Source of the DNA: Athripsodes cinereus
Lineage: Eukaryota; Arthropoda; Insecta; Trichoptera; Leptoceridae
Length of the DNA: 64,000 nucleotides
Reading direction: 5' to 3'
NCBI GenBank assembly: GCA_947579605.1
Contig: OX388321.1
Span: 24,109,614-24,173,613 of the forward strand
Of this stretch, positions 1-10,309 are shown one piece after another; the stretch's first letter is position 1, and each line of letters opens with the position of its first letter. The position numbers were made by a program, and so were the translations under genes. The notes beneath the pieces are model-generated. The model was not told the DNA's origin. It did not search any database and worked only from the letters and a program-made list of their open reading frames with translations.

Positions 1-1069
1 AATAAACCTTTTCCGATGATAAGGTCATCTTCAAGAATACAAACATCTCTCTTAATGTATCTGGTTTTTCTTGTGTTTTGTTCATGTTTTAACATTTTGA
101 ACATAGAAAACTACTCGTTGTGAAAAAACGTGGATTCTTTTGCGATGATTTTGTTTTGTTTTGGGGTTTTCAATAACCTTTTGGAAATTTTTGCTTAAGC
201 ATTATATTTTGGCTTCTGTTTCTTAAGTTATGTTGAATGTCTAAATAGATATAATATGTTTGGGTACTAAACTGTTTTGGACATAATGATAATCATCAAT
301 AGGATATGCTACCACTTTTCCATGGATGTTTCTAGACTCGACGAACAGGCTTTACTAGAAGGGTTTCCTTATTATTCTCTTACGGACTATGTTATGAATG
401 GTGATCCAATATTATCGACCAGGTCGATTTCTCAATTATAAGTCATTTGTATTCTTGTTGAGTTATGGAACAACAAAAAAATGACTATGGGCTATGGACT
501 GTCAATATGTAGTTTTAAAATATCGAATAAAATAACAGTTCTAGTTTTTTTCATACGTAACTTCTACCCCTAAATTACTAAACTAGAATTATTTATCAAG
601 TCTATAACGATTGAATGACTTTACCAACATTATCCCGCATCATTAATTCAGTTCAGTACCTATCTGCCATCCTTAATTCCATCTCCATCGGGACCATCAT
701 TATCAATAATGAGATTCATTGGTTTGATGACAGCAGTTGTATTCAATGTTGTGTATTATGATTATAGTGTATGCCTACAATCAATATTATGTTTAATATT
801 TTATTGTATTGTGACTTGAACATCACATAAGTAGACACGCTAAGCACTTGTACTGACTGTGTCATCAATATCGATATCGCCGAATATTCTATTGAGTATA
901 CTCTTGAATTGTTTATACTCTTTGTAAATTATTGAAAAACCAACCTATTCAATATTTACACAGTCCGTATAGCAAAGCTATGTTAATTTTTCTTAACATA
1001 TCCGTTTATTCTTTACTTAAAACTACGTCATCTTTGTTTTCCTGTGTCATTAGATTGTAATGTCGAATA
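1..1069. other. AT-rich sequence, no recognised element
   Basis: I see no transposon or gene family here. The only protein-like segment is the short frame at 322-441, listed separately. Confidence 0.4.
322..441 (+). CDS. Short open frame, 39 codons, possible exon remnant
   Basis: An ATG opens a 39-codon frame ending in TAA at 439-441. The frame is open upstream to about 271. The peptide has unusually balanced composition for this AT-rich DNA, including the segment LDEQALLEGFPYYSLTDYV. I do not recognise the family. No splice sites or neighbours support a gene, so it may be chance or the remains of an exon or transposon. Confidence 0.2.
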   Translation: MDVSRLDEQALLEGFPYYSLTDYVMNGDPILSTRSISQL

Positions 1070-1411
1070 TTTTTGCACAATTAGTTTTGTTGTTTTTACA
1101 AAATTGTCTGCATTTATTTATTTTTCTTTATTATTTTTTAAATTAATTAGCATGATTGTTATAATTTCTCTCATTATGATAAGCATGATTCTGAGAGACA
1201 TGGTGTTGGAAGAAGACAAACGCCTTGGAACGTAATATCGTTTTTGCACAATTAGTTTTGTTGTTTTTTTTTTACATAATTGTCTGTATTTAATTTATTT
1301 TCTTTATTATTTTTTCAATTAATTAGCAGGCTCGGTATAACTTTTTACATTATGATAGGCATGATTGTTAGAGACATGGTGTGAAGAATACAAATGGCTT
1401 GAAACGTAATA
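1070..1411. repeat. 171-bp imperfect tandem duplication
   Basis: Two adjacent units start with TTTTTGCACAATTAGTTTTG at 1070 and 1241 and both end near GAAACGTAATATC or GGAACGTAATATC. They diverge by substitutions and small indels in the T-rich middle. No coding potential is visible, and the duplication is not flanked by a recognised transposon. Confidence 0.75.
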
Positions 1412-2730
1412 TCATAGATTGTGTGATGATTTACAGTGTGGAGGATTTTACCAATTAATTACTTTATATACAATGGTAGACAACGTTGCTTGGGATGATA
1501 TCACACGGAAAAAATAACTATAATTTCAGAGTTATTTGTAGTATTGGTACACAAATAGTTGAATTCCATAATTGGATAAATTGAACCAAGTATTAGATTG
1601 ATAATGACCTCATAAGTGGAAAGACATCTCTCTCGCGTTGTTCAATCGTATATTAGAACGAAACACTTTACCCAATCATTTCGGAGTACTGCAAACATCA
1701 TTACTGCATTTGATACGAGTTGTGCCAGGAATGGTTTTGTTCGCCGTTCCTGTGAGAGCTACAATGGGGAACTTTCACAAAAAAAAATTTCAACCCAAAA
1801 AATAGTACAGAAAATTAGAAAAATTATGGTACTTTTTATATTTTTAAATGTGCATTTTTAAGGTTTTTATCACCATTTAAAAAGCAATTTTCACACTTCG
1901 CCGCAAAAAGGTCCACTCGTGGCGGAGCAGTGTTTGACAATATCAGGTGCTACAAACAGTACTAAGAGTGAAATGTGTGGCAATACAAAATAGCGCCTAG
2001 CGACGTCACACCGGACTAATTCAATAACAGAAAATATGGATTTTTAAAATGAAAATAATGAATGAAAAGTTTTATTTTATGGTTTCTTATTAGGATATTC
2101 GTGATCAGCGTATATTTATTAATATGAATTGATAACATTTATTCATATTCCTCACACATGCATGTTCCCTATTGCTCATTTCAGGGGGTTGATATTTTCG
2201 GCTTCACTCCTTCACAGTTCAAATCTGGTATTGTGTCGGCGGTGATGAATTGATGATGCAGATTGAAAACCTTCATCACTTCTTTGGGATGAGTCTCTTA
2301 CACTTCCCATTCCTAATGACCATTGTTTTTGTTTTATATATGTATATATTTATCAGTGATCTTTCATTATTATTTTTTTCTGATATTTTTAGTATTATTT
2401 TTGTTAACATTGTTTAATTTTAACTATTTATTTTTGTTTTTCACTATTATTATTTTTATTTCATTCGAGTTTGAAATTTTTTACCTTATTTCATGGAAAC
2501 AATGTAACGTACTTTTTTTTTTAGTTCTGTAAATACTTAATTTAAGTTAATTTTAAAATAATTGTTTTGAGTTATTATGTTCTTTTAGTTTGCGAATCTT
2601 AGTTATACACAATATTTGTTAACAAATGTGCATTCTGTAATTGGGTTAATGCTATACCTATTTGTTTTGTATTATATTATTGTAAAAACCTGTAGAAATG
2701 CCTATAAAGGAAAAAAAAAAAACATTTTGA
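1412..2730. other. AT-rich sequence, no recognised gene
   Basis: Mostly unique DNA. At 1615-1665 the string ATCTCTCTCGCG, followed by a diverged GAACGAAACAC end, weakly resembles the foldback element at 39825. A less AT-rich patch at 1900-2015 is unassigned. Confidence 0.35.
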
Positions 2731-2734
2731 ATAG

Positions 2735-2965
2735 TAATAATAATAATAATAAAAATCTTTATTGCACAAAAAACAAACATTATTAAAATATAAATATTGT
2801 AGAACCAGACAAATACATTTGTGCAATGGGCGAGTTTATCGCAGAAGCGCGATATCTTCCAACTAACCTATTAAACAAAAAATAGTAAAAATTCATTAGA
2901 AAAGTAAGCTGAAACCAGTCAAACTTTTCTATTGGAGAACCACATTTACACAATGTAACATTGTG
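2735..2965 (-). mobile_element. LINE 3' untranslated end, CR1-like, (TTA)n tail
   Basis: The segment starts on the + strand with an (AATAAT)n microsatellite followed by CTTTATTGCACAAA. It continues to CGCGATATCTTCCAACTAACC. The same organisation, with microsatellite, TTTATTG and then a GTCTTCCA block, ends the CR1-like fragment at 30474-31304. The block recurs at 26222-26265. I read it as the 3' end of a minus-strand LINE with its coding part lost. Confidence 0.55.
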
Positions 2966-3179
2966 CAAAATCTAATCGGAAGAATGAGAAAGGCATCCCA
3001 ACCCCTACAGATTGCCCTGGCCTGGAGTGGATTATATTTTGCACAATTCTGTAAACATGGTTCTCTTCAATAGAGATGTCTAATTTGTTTTGTGATCAGC
3101 GGGTTTTGCCCAAATCCAGTTGAACAATAAAAAATGGTAAATATTCAAAAAATATTCTGAAACCCTTTTAATAATTGAG

Positions 3180-3360
3180 TTTTTTTTTTAACAAGATGTA
3201 TCTGGGTTTTGTTATAAACCCAAATACAACTTTATACACCTTCCACAGTAAGCTAAAAGCTTGTGTCGTGAAAGGGGAGTTTGCCGGCACCTGGTATCGA
3301 ACCGCGGACCCCTTGTTCAAGAGGCCGAGACTCTACTTCCAGGCTACCGACGAACTCAAT
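3180..3360 (-). mobile_element. tRNA-derived SINE, minus copy
   Basis: Read on the minus strand, the element begins GAGTTCGTCGGTAGCCTGGA and has a Pol III B-box-like GGTTCGATACC. It continues through the body CCCCTTTCACGACACAAGC to a hairpin tail TGGGTTT...AACCCA and a T-run on the + strand, which is an A tail on its own strand. Head and B box indicate a tRNA ancestor. The head is duplicated in tandem. Confidence 0.85.
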
Positions 3361-3533
3361 TTTATTTTATATATTTCCAAAAATAACTACTAAAAAACTC
3401 TGTAATGTAAAACGGTATCGAACCGCGGAACCCTTGTTCAAGAGGCCGAGACTCTACCTCCAGGCTACCGACGAACTCAAGTTTATTTTATATATTTCCA
3501 AAAATAACTACTAAAAACTCCGTATTGTAAAAC
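3293..3533. repeat. 121-bp tandem duplication of SINE head plus flank
   Basis: GGTATCGAACCGCGGA at 3293 recurs at 3414. Each unit carries the SINE tRNA-like head and about 60 bp of the adjacent flank, TTTATATATTTCCAAAAATA. The copies differ at only a few positions, so the duplication is recent. It joins SINE sequence and flank, so it arose after insertion. Confidence 0.85.
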
Positions 3534-4165
3534 AATATTACAACCTTACTTAAGTACCTACACATGTTCTTAAAAATACATATATTACTGTATATGGATT
3601 TAAGATTTAAGAGTTGCTGATATGTTGATGCTTAATAAATAAATGTGTATTCTAATTCTGATATTCCACAGATAAACGTTTCGAAAAAAAAAAACAACAG
3701 TTCCTAAATGATCCTTTCCAATCTTCATCAAAGTCCCTTGTGCATTATTCAACAGTCAACATCTAAATAACTTAGTGAAGCGTGTAGTATCTGTTTTCAC
3801 TCTCACTTCTTGTAATATTTTTTCCATTAATCAGTTACTGACAGCATAAATAAGTAAGTATATATACATTGGTACTTGTTATTATTATGTATTTCTTGCT
3901 GAGTATGTCACGACTATTATTGTACATGTAAGTAGGCAATACAGTTTTTTGTTAAGAGTAGAATTAATATTGAACAATGCCATTATGAGCCTCGCCACAG
4001 TCACATATGTTCACCTCAACTTTTGTGTTGTTTGGCATCTTGTTCATTCTCTGTATCCTTGACCCGCTTTTGTAAGTAATCATTGCCTCATTATATATTT
4101 CTTTAATATATATTTATGCTTTATTTTTTATTTCTTTTTATTCTTCCCTTTTTCTCAATAATATA
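3534..4165. other. AT-rich sequence, no recognised element
   Basis: I see no gene or repeat family in this stretch. Confidence 0.35.
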
Positions 4166-4170
4166 ATATA

Positions 4171-4280
4171 TTGCATCGTGCCAATGCCAATGCTGTGGAG
4201 ATGCGATCGCTGAGGAGAATGGTTAGTAATAAAACATTGCGTGATAGAGTGAGGAATAAGAATATAAGAATTTGTCTCCT
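4171..4280 (+). mobile_element. LINE family A fragment (RTE-like C-terminal region)
   Basis: The frame reads NAVEMRSLRRMVSNKTLRD, the same block as residues about 105-130 of the intact frame at 35385-36095 (NAVEMRSLRRMVGKTLRDR). Only about 100 bp is preserved. Both ends run into unrelated AT-rich sequence. Confidence 0.8.
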
Positions 4281-4467
4281 TTTTAAAAACACAATGAAAA
4301 TGTTATCATTACATACTGACAATGAGGCGATTCTTACAAGGATTGTAACAGCTGAAGGCCGATAGGATCCCAGAAGAAAACTTTTAATATCCAGACAACA
4401 GCATTACTACAATACACCTTCAATTTTCCTGATGTTATGTATATCTGCTTAATATTTCATGCTTTAA

Positions 4468-4665
4468 CATACTATCACGGCATTTCCTATAAGTGGGGTA
4501 GCCAGCTGACCAACTGTGTGTAACAAACATTCAAATCGTCCTCACCGTGCCGATAAAAGTTTAAGGAATTCAAGGTGAGTGGCATACCTCATCGCTGAAT
4601 CGAATATGTTTAATGTCTTATACAGGACACTCGTCAACTTATTCAAAAATCTGAAAGGCTCTTTC
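4468..4665 (+). mobile_element. Tail-sharing short repeat (TSR), diverged copy
   Basis: It begins ACTATCACGGCATTTCCTAT, continues GTGGGGTAGCCAGCTGACC and GGTGAGTGGCATACCTCATC, and reaches ACAGGACACTCG. These blocks match the better copies at 38680, 41146 and 51655 in order. The A/T-rich middle is shortened. Confidence 0.7.
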
Positions 4666-4689
4666 TTTGCCAGAGACTTCATAAAAATA

Positions 4690-5319
4690 CATGCTGTTCC
4701 CTCTGATGAATGATCATCTTGCGATTGACTGTGTTCTTGAACTCAATACACCCATCTCATCCTTATAATTATCTTCTTCTTCTGCTTGTAGTAGATCATT
4801 TATCTATTTGTTCGGAATTTGTTTCCTCTTGCGATGCTGAAGACCAGCTATCCTTCCATATTGAGATGAGAATGTAATCATCTAATCCTTATGTCATCGA
4901 TGGTAAATGTAAAATTGCTAATTAATCCTGATTTGTGCAAGAATATAATCTTTTGAGAATTTCATTTATGGTTTTATTACCTACATCATAAATATTTTAT
5001 TAGACCAGTTTCATAGTTATTATATATGTTTTAAAATCCAAATTTATTTAAAGTTTATTTGCGCGTTTAAAAATGCAAATAATATGTACGAAGAAGCGTC
5101 TAGATATGGAAGCGATACTGTGATAATACATAATAATATGGCTGACAGAACGCCTACCCGAGAATAACATTGTCATCTCAATATGGAGATGCGTTGCTAT
5201 CAAAACATAGTATTTATATTTGCAAATAATAAGCGGTGACGTCTTTAAGCATCAATTTTCAGTCATTCCAAATATTTGGTACGTAGGTACATTCCTATAT
5301 TAGAAAGCCGCGGAGTCCC
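4690..5319. other. AT-rich sequence, no recognised element
   Basis: I see nothing I can assign in this stretch. Confidence 0.3.
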
Positions 5320-5600
5320 CTGTAAAAAAATAGGTCTCCCAATATTTTCGAGTGTCTGATAGAATAGTTCTCACACTAATTTCTATAAGTTTTCGAGTTG
5401 TCCTGTGAAAGGCAGATACTCGTATAATATCACTTTTAAAACATTAAAAATCTTCATTTCAGTGATGAAATATGTCTACAATCCTGAATTTCTTTACTTT
5501 TTTGACACAAAGAAGACATCTTCTATGTTTATTTATTACATGCATTTAGTCCGCTGGCAACCCCACTAAATGCTGGGATGGTATGATGATGATTATGATC
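5320..5600 (-). mobile_element. TSR repeat, minus copy with (GAT)n-like tail
   Basis: On the + strand it reads from GGTCTCCCA through TTTTCGAGT, TGTCCTGTGAAAGGCAG, a TCAGTGATGA block and GTCCGCTGGCAACCCCACT to GGGATGGTATGATGATGA. In this orientation the microsatellite tail marks the 3' end, as expected for an element copied by a LINE reverse transcriptase. Confidence 0.7.
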
Positions 5601-5770
5601 TTGAAAACCATAATTTAAATGGAGAGACGACTTGCTTGAATAATAATATGTTCAAAGTATCAAAGAACTTGGAAATGATTGGAGAAGGACTTCGTTCATA
5701 ATAACGACGATATTTTAGCCTAATTCTTGATTTCCACAAATCTTCATTTTGGATATACTGATTCCATTTG

Positions 5771-6013
5771 AAGGGTACACGGCAAAAACAGGCTCATTGA
5801 CAAATTATCATTTTACAGGAGAGCAAATATAAAGTTTGAAACACCATATATTTCATAATTTTTTTCATCATTTCAGTTTGAATTACAAAGAAATGGGCCA
5901 GTTTTTTTACATTTTACTTTTACCATTCTAAAGAGCTCTTTGAGGGGAACAAAACTGCATTTAAATCACGAAAACGAAAAAAATCAATGAGCTTGTTTTT
6001 GCCGTGTACCCTT
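5771..6013. mobile_element. 243-bp miniature TIR element
   Basis: The left end AAGGGTACACGGCAAAAACA and the right end TGTTTTTGCCGTGTACCCTT region are inverted copies about 30 bp long with a single mismatch. The interior is AT-rich and non-coding. No convincing target duplication is visible, so the superfamily is undecided. Size and structure fit a non-autonomous DNA transposon (MITE). Confidence 0.8.
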
Positions 6014-8420
6014 ACAAATGTTACTGCTCTGAATACATAGTAACCATTGAGCACGGTACACAGAGATGGCTGGCCGGCCAGCCCCTCAGGCTGCCCACTA
6101 AGGCGCCTCCGTTGTGGACAAGATTTGTGTTGTGTAGAATTCGGATAAATGGAAGTCCCCAGACTTCTACGCTATCCGGATAGTCGGTAGGTTTCTTTCA
6201 ATGGTACACAGATATGATTATAATGAAAGATATTTAAAAAAAAATTGGTTGGAGGAAAAAAGAAAAAAGATTTGAAAACACTCCTGTATAAAGTCAGTGG
6301 TCTGATCTCATTATTGTTCTATTTTCTGGTGCGACACACTGTCAGCTGTTGTCACTGGTGTCGTTATGGAGTGTCTCTAAGTCCACCCAGTCGTAACAAA
6401 AACTGTCACTCTGAATTTGTTTCAGCACTCTCAAATGAATATTAATGAACGTAAAAAATGTGACCCGTAATTATTACAATAATTGATTATGAATTGGGTA
6501 AATTTGATTTGTTGTTCGTAGTAGATTGTGGCATACTGAACGCGAATGTAGATTGATTGACTTCTAACATAAATTGGTACTATTTTTAACATACTCTATT
6601 CCAATGTTTAGAAACGTCCCTACCGCCAAAGCTATCAATAGACTCCTCCTAAATGCAAAACTACCCCAGAACATATTTGAGTCTAGCGAAGCAGTAGATC
6701 CATCTGTTATATTAATTATTAAAGAAATATGTGTATTGAGATTTAATATAAAGTAATGTTTAGGTAATAGATTATTGCAGTAATTTAGTTTTTATATTTC
6801 TAGAAATAAGTTGTAGCAAGAAATTAAAAAAAAAGTAAAATAAATTAAATAAAGATTTCCAAAATATTGTCTGTACTTTCTAATTTGTTACCAAGCCTGA
6901 TGATTCAAGATGATCTTGTAATATAAGAAAAATCACGTGAAGTGAGTGCAGCTCGTCCTTGATTGGGATGATTTAAAGAGTAATAGCAGAGAGTTACTCG
7001 TATGTTGAATAATTAAATCGGAATGTTTGACGAAATAGAACCAATATATTCTATAATGTTGTCAGTTTGATTAACTTATTGCTGCGTAAGTATGAACGAA
7101 CTTTAGAAAGATTTGTTTTATGATCACCCGGTTGTTGAAGCGAAAGTCTCAATTAATGCACAAATGGCTATTTTTGTCTACATTACTATGTTCTGCTTTA
7201 TTTGAATAAATAATAGGTCAAGTATTTTAACAGAAAAACTACGTAATTATGCTGATGATAGCTCTTTATAAATACAAAACCTGTCAACGCTTAATTTTCA
7301 TAAAGTCCAATCAAATGATTAATTGCTAGAATGTCCTTAATTTGCAACGCTATCGTTATGATCATCATCGTTACATTTAGAAACCCACCACGACCCACAC
7401 GAAATCAAAAAGTCAGTCATTTGTCAGCGATTAACATTATTATGATTGCTTGATGGCATTATGGCCATAAAACATTACATAAATGATAGCTCTAATATGG
7501 TATTTATTACAGAGGAAGATGGGTAATAAATCTCACAATCAAAACCAATAATTTGGACTGGTTTGATATCAAGTATTATAGTTCAGTATCGTCTTCATTT
7601 AATGAGAGTCATACATTTTTTTTGTTTAATATTCTTGAGATATTTTTAGAGAATTCAAAGTTAAGAAATTAGCAAAAACAAGATAATTAATATTATGATT
7701 TTAAGTAGTTGAGACATATTGAGAAAACGGAAACTGTCAAAAATATATGGGTCTAAAAGGTACTGGTACAAGACGCAAAGATCCAGTATTACCTACAAAC
7801 TGGAGAAAGTTGAAAAAAAAAACTTAAATAATGTACATGCAGATATAGAAAAATTGCAAGGAAAATGTGATATGTCTTACCTCGAGATGGGTGACATTAA
7901 GGATTTATTTGTACAGTTCAGGATCATACTAATCATAGGACTTTTACATCTATTGTTTGGATAATTTGGCAAACCTACTCAGTATTTATTATGAATGAGT
8001 AATTTTCTGTATTTTTTTTGTTTGTTCACATGAGCGTGTCGTGTTCAATTTCCTTCCTTCTTAATTTTATTACTCAGATTGTTTCTGAGGCATATTATTT
8101 CAAGAAATTCGATACCTTGTTTTTTCTCCTTCGTTGCGTTGAACCTTTTGGGGTTTCCGCTGTTCGAGTATCAATGTCAGGCAAATCAGTGGAGTTAAGT
8201 GCTAAATATTCTTAGTTGAGCTGTGTTTACACTCATTACATATCCTGTTGTTTTAAAATGTTTAGTAATTCCTTGACGGAAATAATATTACTATTTAAAC
8301 CTCTTGACGTTTCCAATCGATCTTCTAGATTTCATAGAATTGTACTTGCTTGAACTTCGCGCAATACTCGTATTGTCTGTTTTTATCAGCATTTGGTCTT
8401 CTAAATAAAATAAATAAGGT
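6014..8420. other. AT-rich sequence with one candidate retro-copied tail
   Basis: No element is recognised in most of this block. A G/C-richer patch at 6060-6190 is unassigned. The frame at 6574-6756 is listed separately. Confidence 0.3.
6574..6756 (+). CDS. Open frame of 60 codons followed by polyadenylation-like sequence
   Basis: The C-terminal part reads NVPTAKAINRLLLNAKLPQN and continues through ESSEAVDPSVILIIKEICVL to a stop. About 90 bp later there is AAATTAAATAAAG, containing AATAAA. A coding-looking end plus a poly(A)-signal region could be a retro-copied gene or the 3' end of an element. I do not recognise the protein, and chance remains quite possible. Confidence 0.2.
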   Translation: MVLFLTYSIPMFRNVPTAKAINRLLLNAKLPQNIFESSEAVDPSVILIIKEICVLRFNIK

Positions 8421-8424
8421 AAAT

Positions 8425-8522
8425 TGAAACAAGTGTTTCTTTCTACTACAAATTATTAATCATTAGAGAGACGTCTTTCGACTTTTCAGGTCATTATCAA
8501 CTTCTCTACCGTGATCAATAAT
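8425..8522. mobile_element. Foldback element, left part, interrupted by a LINE
   Basis: AGTGTTTCTTTCTACTACAA at 8432 is matched, inverted, by the end of the segment at 9079-9105. The interior has GAGAGACGTCTTTCG, the mark of this family, and ends GTGATCAATAATTT. At 19279-19308 the same family reads GATCAATAATTTATAGTAGA uninterrupted, so the DNA between 8523 and 9078 is an insertion. Confidence 0.65.
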
Positions 8523-9079
8523 TTTTTTTTTACGCGGCGGCAGAATTGCCATCCACACTTCTCAGCATTATACAACCAGATAAGTCTCCATATGATCAGT
8601 CATGATCACACAAAAACTGAACAGTCTAATGCCGGGAAAAATTCACCTATCCAGATATACAGGATATCAAAGGATTAGGCTCAGAACGCGGGTTCAAAAT
8701 ATCAGCATTGTGCCTGAAATATCTGTGTTCAAAAACTTTTTTACAATATTGCAAGTGTTTATTATAATAGATTTTTGAATTTTAATGTACAAATTAACCG
8801 GTAAATCTAATTTTTGTAAATTATTTATTAAAGATTTCGGAGTTACCCCTGTAGCTGACATGATTAAAGGTATTATATAAACGGACCTAGAATGCCAAAT
8901 ATTTTTTATTTCTCCTGCTAGTTCTGTATATTTACGTATTTTTTCATCGACGGTTGTTTGTATATTATGTGTATTTGGGACAGCGATGTCTATTAGGTAC
9001 GTTATTTTAATACATTTATCATGTAATACTAAATCGGGTCTATTATGATGTATTTGTCTATCTGTTATTATTGTTTTAT
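8523..9079 (-). mobile_element. 5'-truncated LINE with R2/R4-type restriction-like endonuclease domain
   Basis: On the minus strand the frame reads DKTIITDRQIHHNRPDLVLH, then a residue run ending LIDIAVP, then EKIRKYTELAGEIKNIW and PLIMSATGVTPKSL. The spacing RPD, 14 residues, D fits the PD-x(12-14)-D catalytic signature of the restriction-like endonuclease that ends R2/R4-class LINEs. A T-run at 8521-8531 is the poly(A) tail on the element's strand. The element is truncated at its 5' end and lies inside the foldback copy, with similar sequence on both sides (ATCAATAATT left, ATCATAATTT right) as a probable target duplication. The reverse transcriptase is absent. The exact clade is inferred. 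Confidence 0.65.
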
Positions 9080-9108
9080 CATAATTTATAGTAGAAAGAA
9101 ACACTAAA
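9079..9108. mobile_element. Foldback element, right part
   Basis: ATAATTTATAGTAGAAAGAA followed by ACACT is the inverted counterpart of the left end at 8432, with one mismatch in about 24 bp. A reading frame crosses it from the LINE, but this appears fortuitous. Confidence 0.65.
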
Positions 9109-9830
9109 GGAATTTTATTATGTGTGCACCGACATAATTAATAATTGCAAGAGATTCACATTTTTCGAATATGAAATTATCTCAATTATTTTATCTAGAA
9201 ATATTATTTTATTGCTCGATTTCTCGCTTCGTTGTTTGGATAGTTCACATTGTTGGCGTATATTTTTTTTTACTTGTTTGTGGTATGCTTTTAATGTTTG
9301 TTTTAAATGTCTAATCTCCCCTATACAGTATGCGTTCCAGCATGTATTAATTATCTTTATTATCAGACTAATAATAAAACTATGATATTTTGTGATAATA
9401 AAGCGGTGAATGTAGTAAAATAAAGATATCATTACATATTATGTAATACAGTCTACATTGCTGGGGGTTAAATTGGAGAGTCACCCTTCATAGGGGATGC
9501 CACAGAAATGAGGGCTGGTGTTTTTGTTATTGTAGATTATGGATGAATGGAGTGGCGACCAAACACTTCATTGTTTATTGCCGACAACTTTATTATTAGA
9601 TATTATAATATTATGTTCGTTGACTTTTTTGTACATTATGACTTTTGTCACCCTTTTTTATGTCAGCTGTTTACTAAAACATTTATTTCTATCATAAATT
9701 ACAAGTTTATTATTAATATCAATAACGTGTTTTTATTCAGTTAATATTTGTTAATTTGTTGACGTTTATTTTAGAAAATTCCATGTTTGTATATGGAAAA
9801 AACAATAGGTTTTAGTTTTACTTTAAGCTA
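9109..9830. other. AT-rich sequence, unassigned
   Basis: A lysine- and isoleucine-rich frame on the minus strand (9118-9432) has low-complexity composition and no recognised domain. A G-rich patch at 9460-9520 is unassigned. Confidence 0.3.
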
Positions 9831-9831
9831 T

Positions 9832-9915
9832 TCAGGATGAGTGGCAAACCTCATCGCTGAATTTAAGATGTAGAATGTCTTTATTATTTCGAACACCTGC
9901 CTTTTACAGGACAAT
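9832..9915 (+). mobile_element. TSR repeat, internal fragment
   Basis: ATTCAGGATGAGTGGCAAAC, CTCATCGCTGAATTTAAGAT and CACCTGCCTTTTACAGGACA follow one another as in the full copies. Both ends are missing. Confidence 0.75.
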
Positions 9916-9954
9916 TGTGTTTTCTTCCATATTATATTAATTAATATATTATTG

Positions 9955-10130
9955 GTTCTTTGGTGTTGTTGGATCGGTTACGTGGAATCGCCTACCTGTG
10001 TTACTGAGAGATAGTCAGACAGTCACTAGCTTCAGAAGCAAATTAAAAACTGAACTCTTCACTGGCGCTCTTGAGACGGTCTAGGGACTATTAAACGGCG
10101 TCAAAAATAAAATAAAATCATCCAAAATCA
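9955..10130 (+). mobile_element. LINE C-terminus, CR1/Jockey-like, with AAACGGCG tail
   Basis: The frame reads VTWNRLPVLLRDSQTVTSF and then SKLKTELF before a stop at about 10083. WNxLP followed by SFRxxLKxxLF is the standard C-terminal signature of CR1/Jockey-group LINEs. Downstream ATTAAACGGCG is shared with copies at 41015, 41900 and 52575. Confidence 0.75.
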
Positions 10131-10164
10131 TCATCATCAATATTGTTAAACCATGGAGTCTTTG

Positions 10165-10306
10165 AAACAAAATAGTCTTCCCACTTTTTCTGCAAGTTTT
10201 CGAGTGTCCTGTTGTAAAATGCGTATGTTTGTAAGAGATACGTATAATAAAAAATATATAACATCTTCAATCTAGCAATGATGAGGTTTGCCACCCAATC
10301 TGATTG
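10165..10306 (-). mobile_element. TSR repeat, minus fragment
   Basis: CCCACTTTTTCTGCAAGTTT, TCGAGTGTCCTG and TGATGAGGTTTGCCACCCA appear in family order. The 3' CTACCCC block is missing. Confidence 0.7.
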
Positions 10307-10309
10307 TCA

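Noticed and set aside
9118..9432. 104-codon minus frame as the upstream part of the R2/R4-like LINE.
   Set aside because: The LINE is truncated at about 9079 inside a foldback element, and this frame is low-complexity, in another phase and without motifs.
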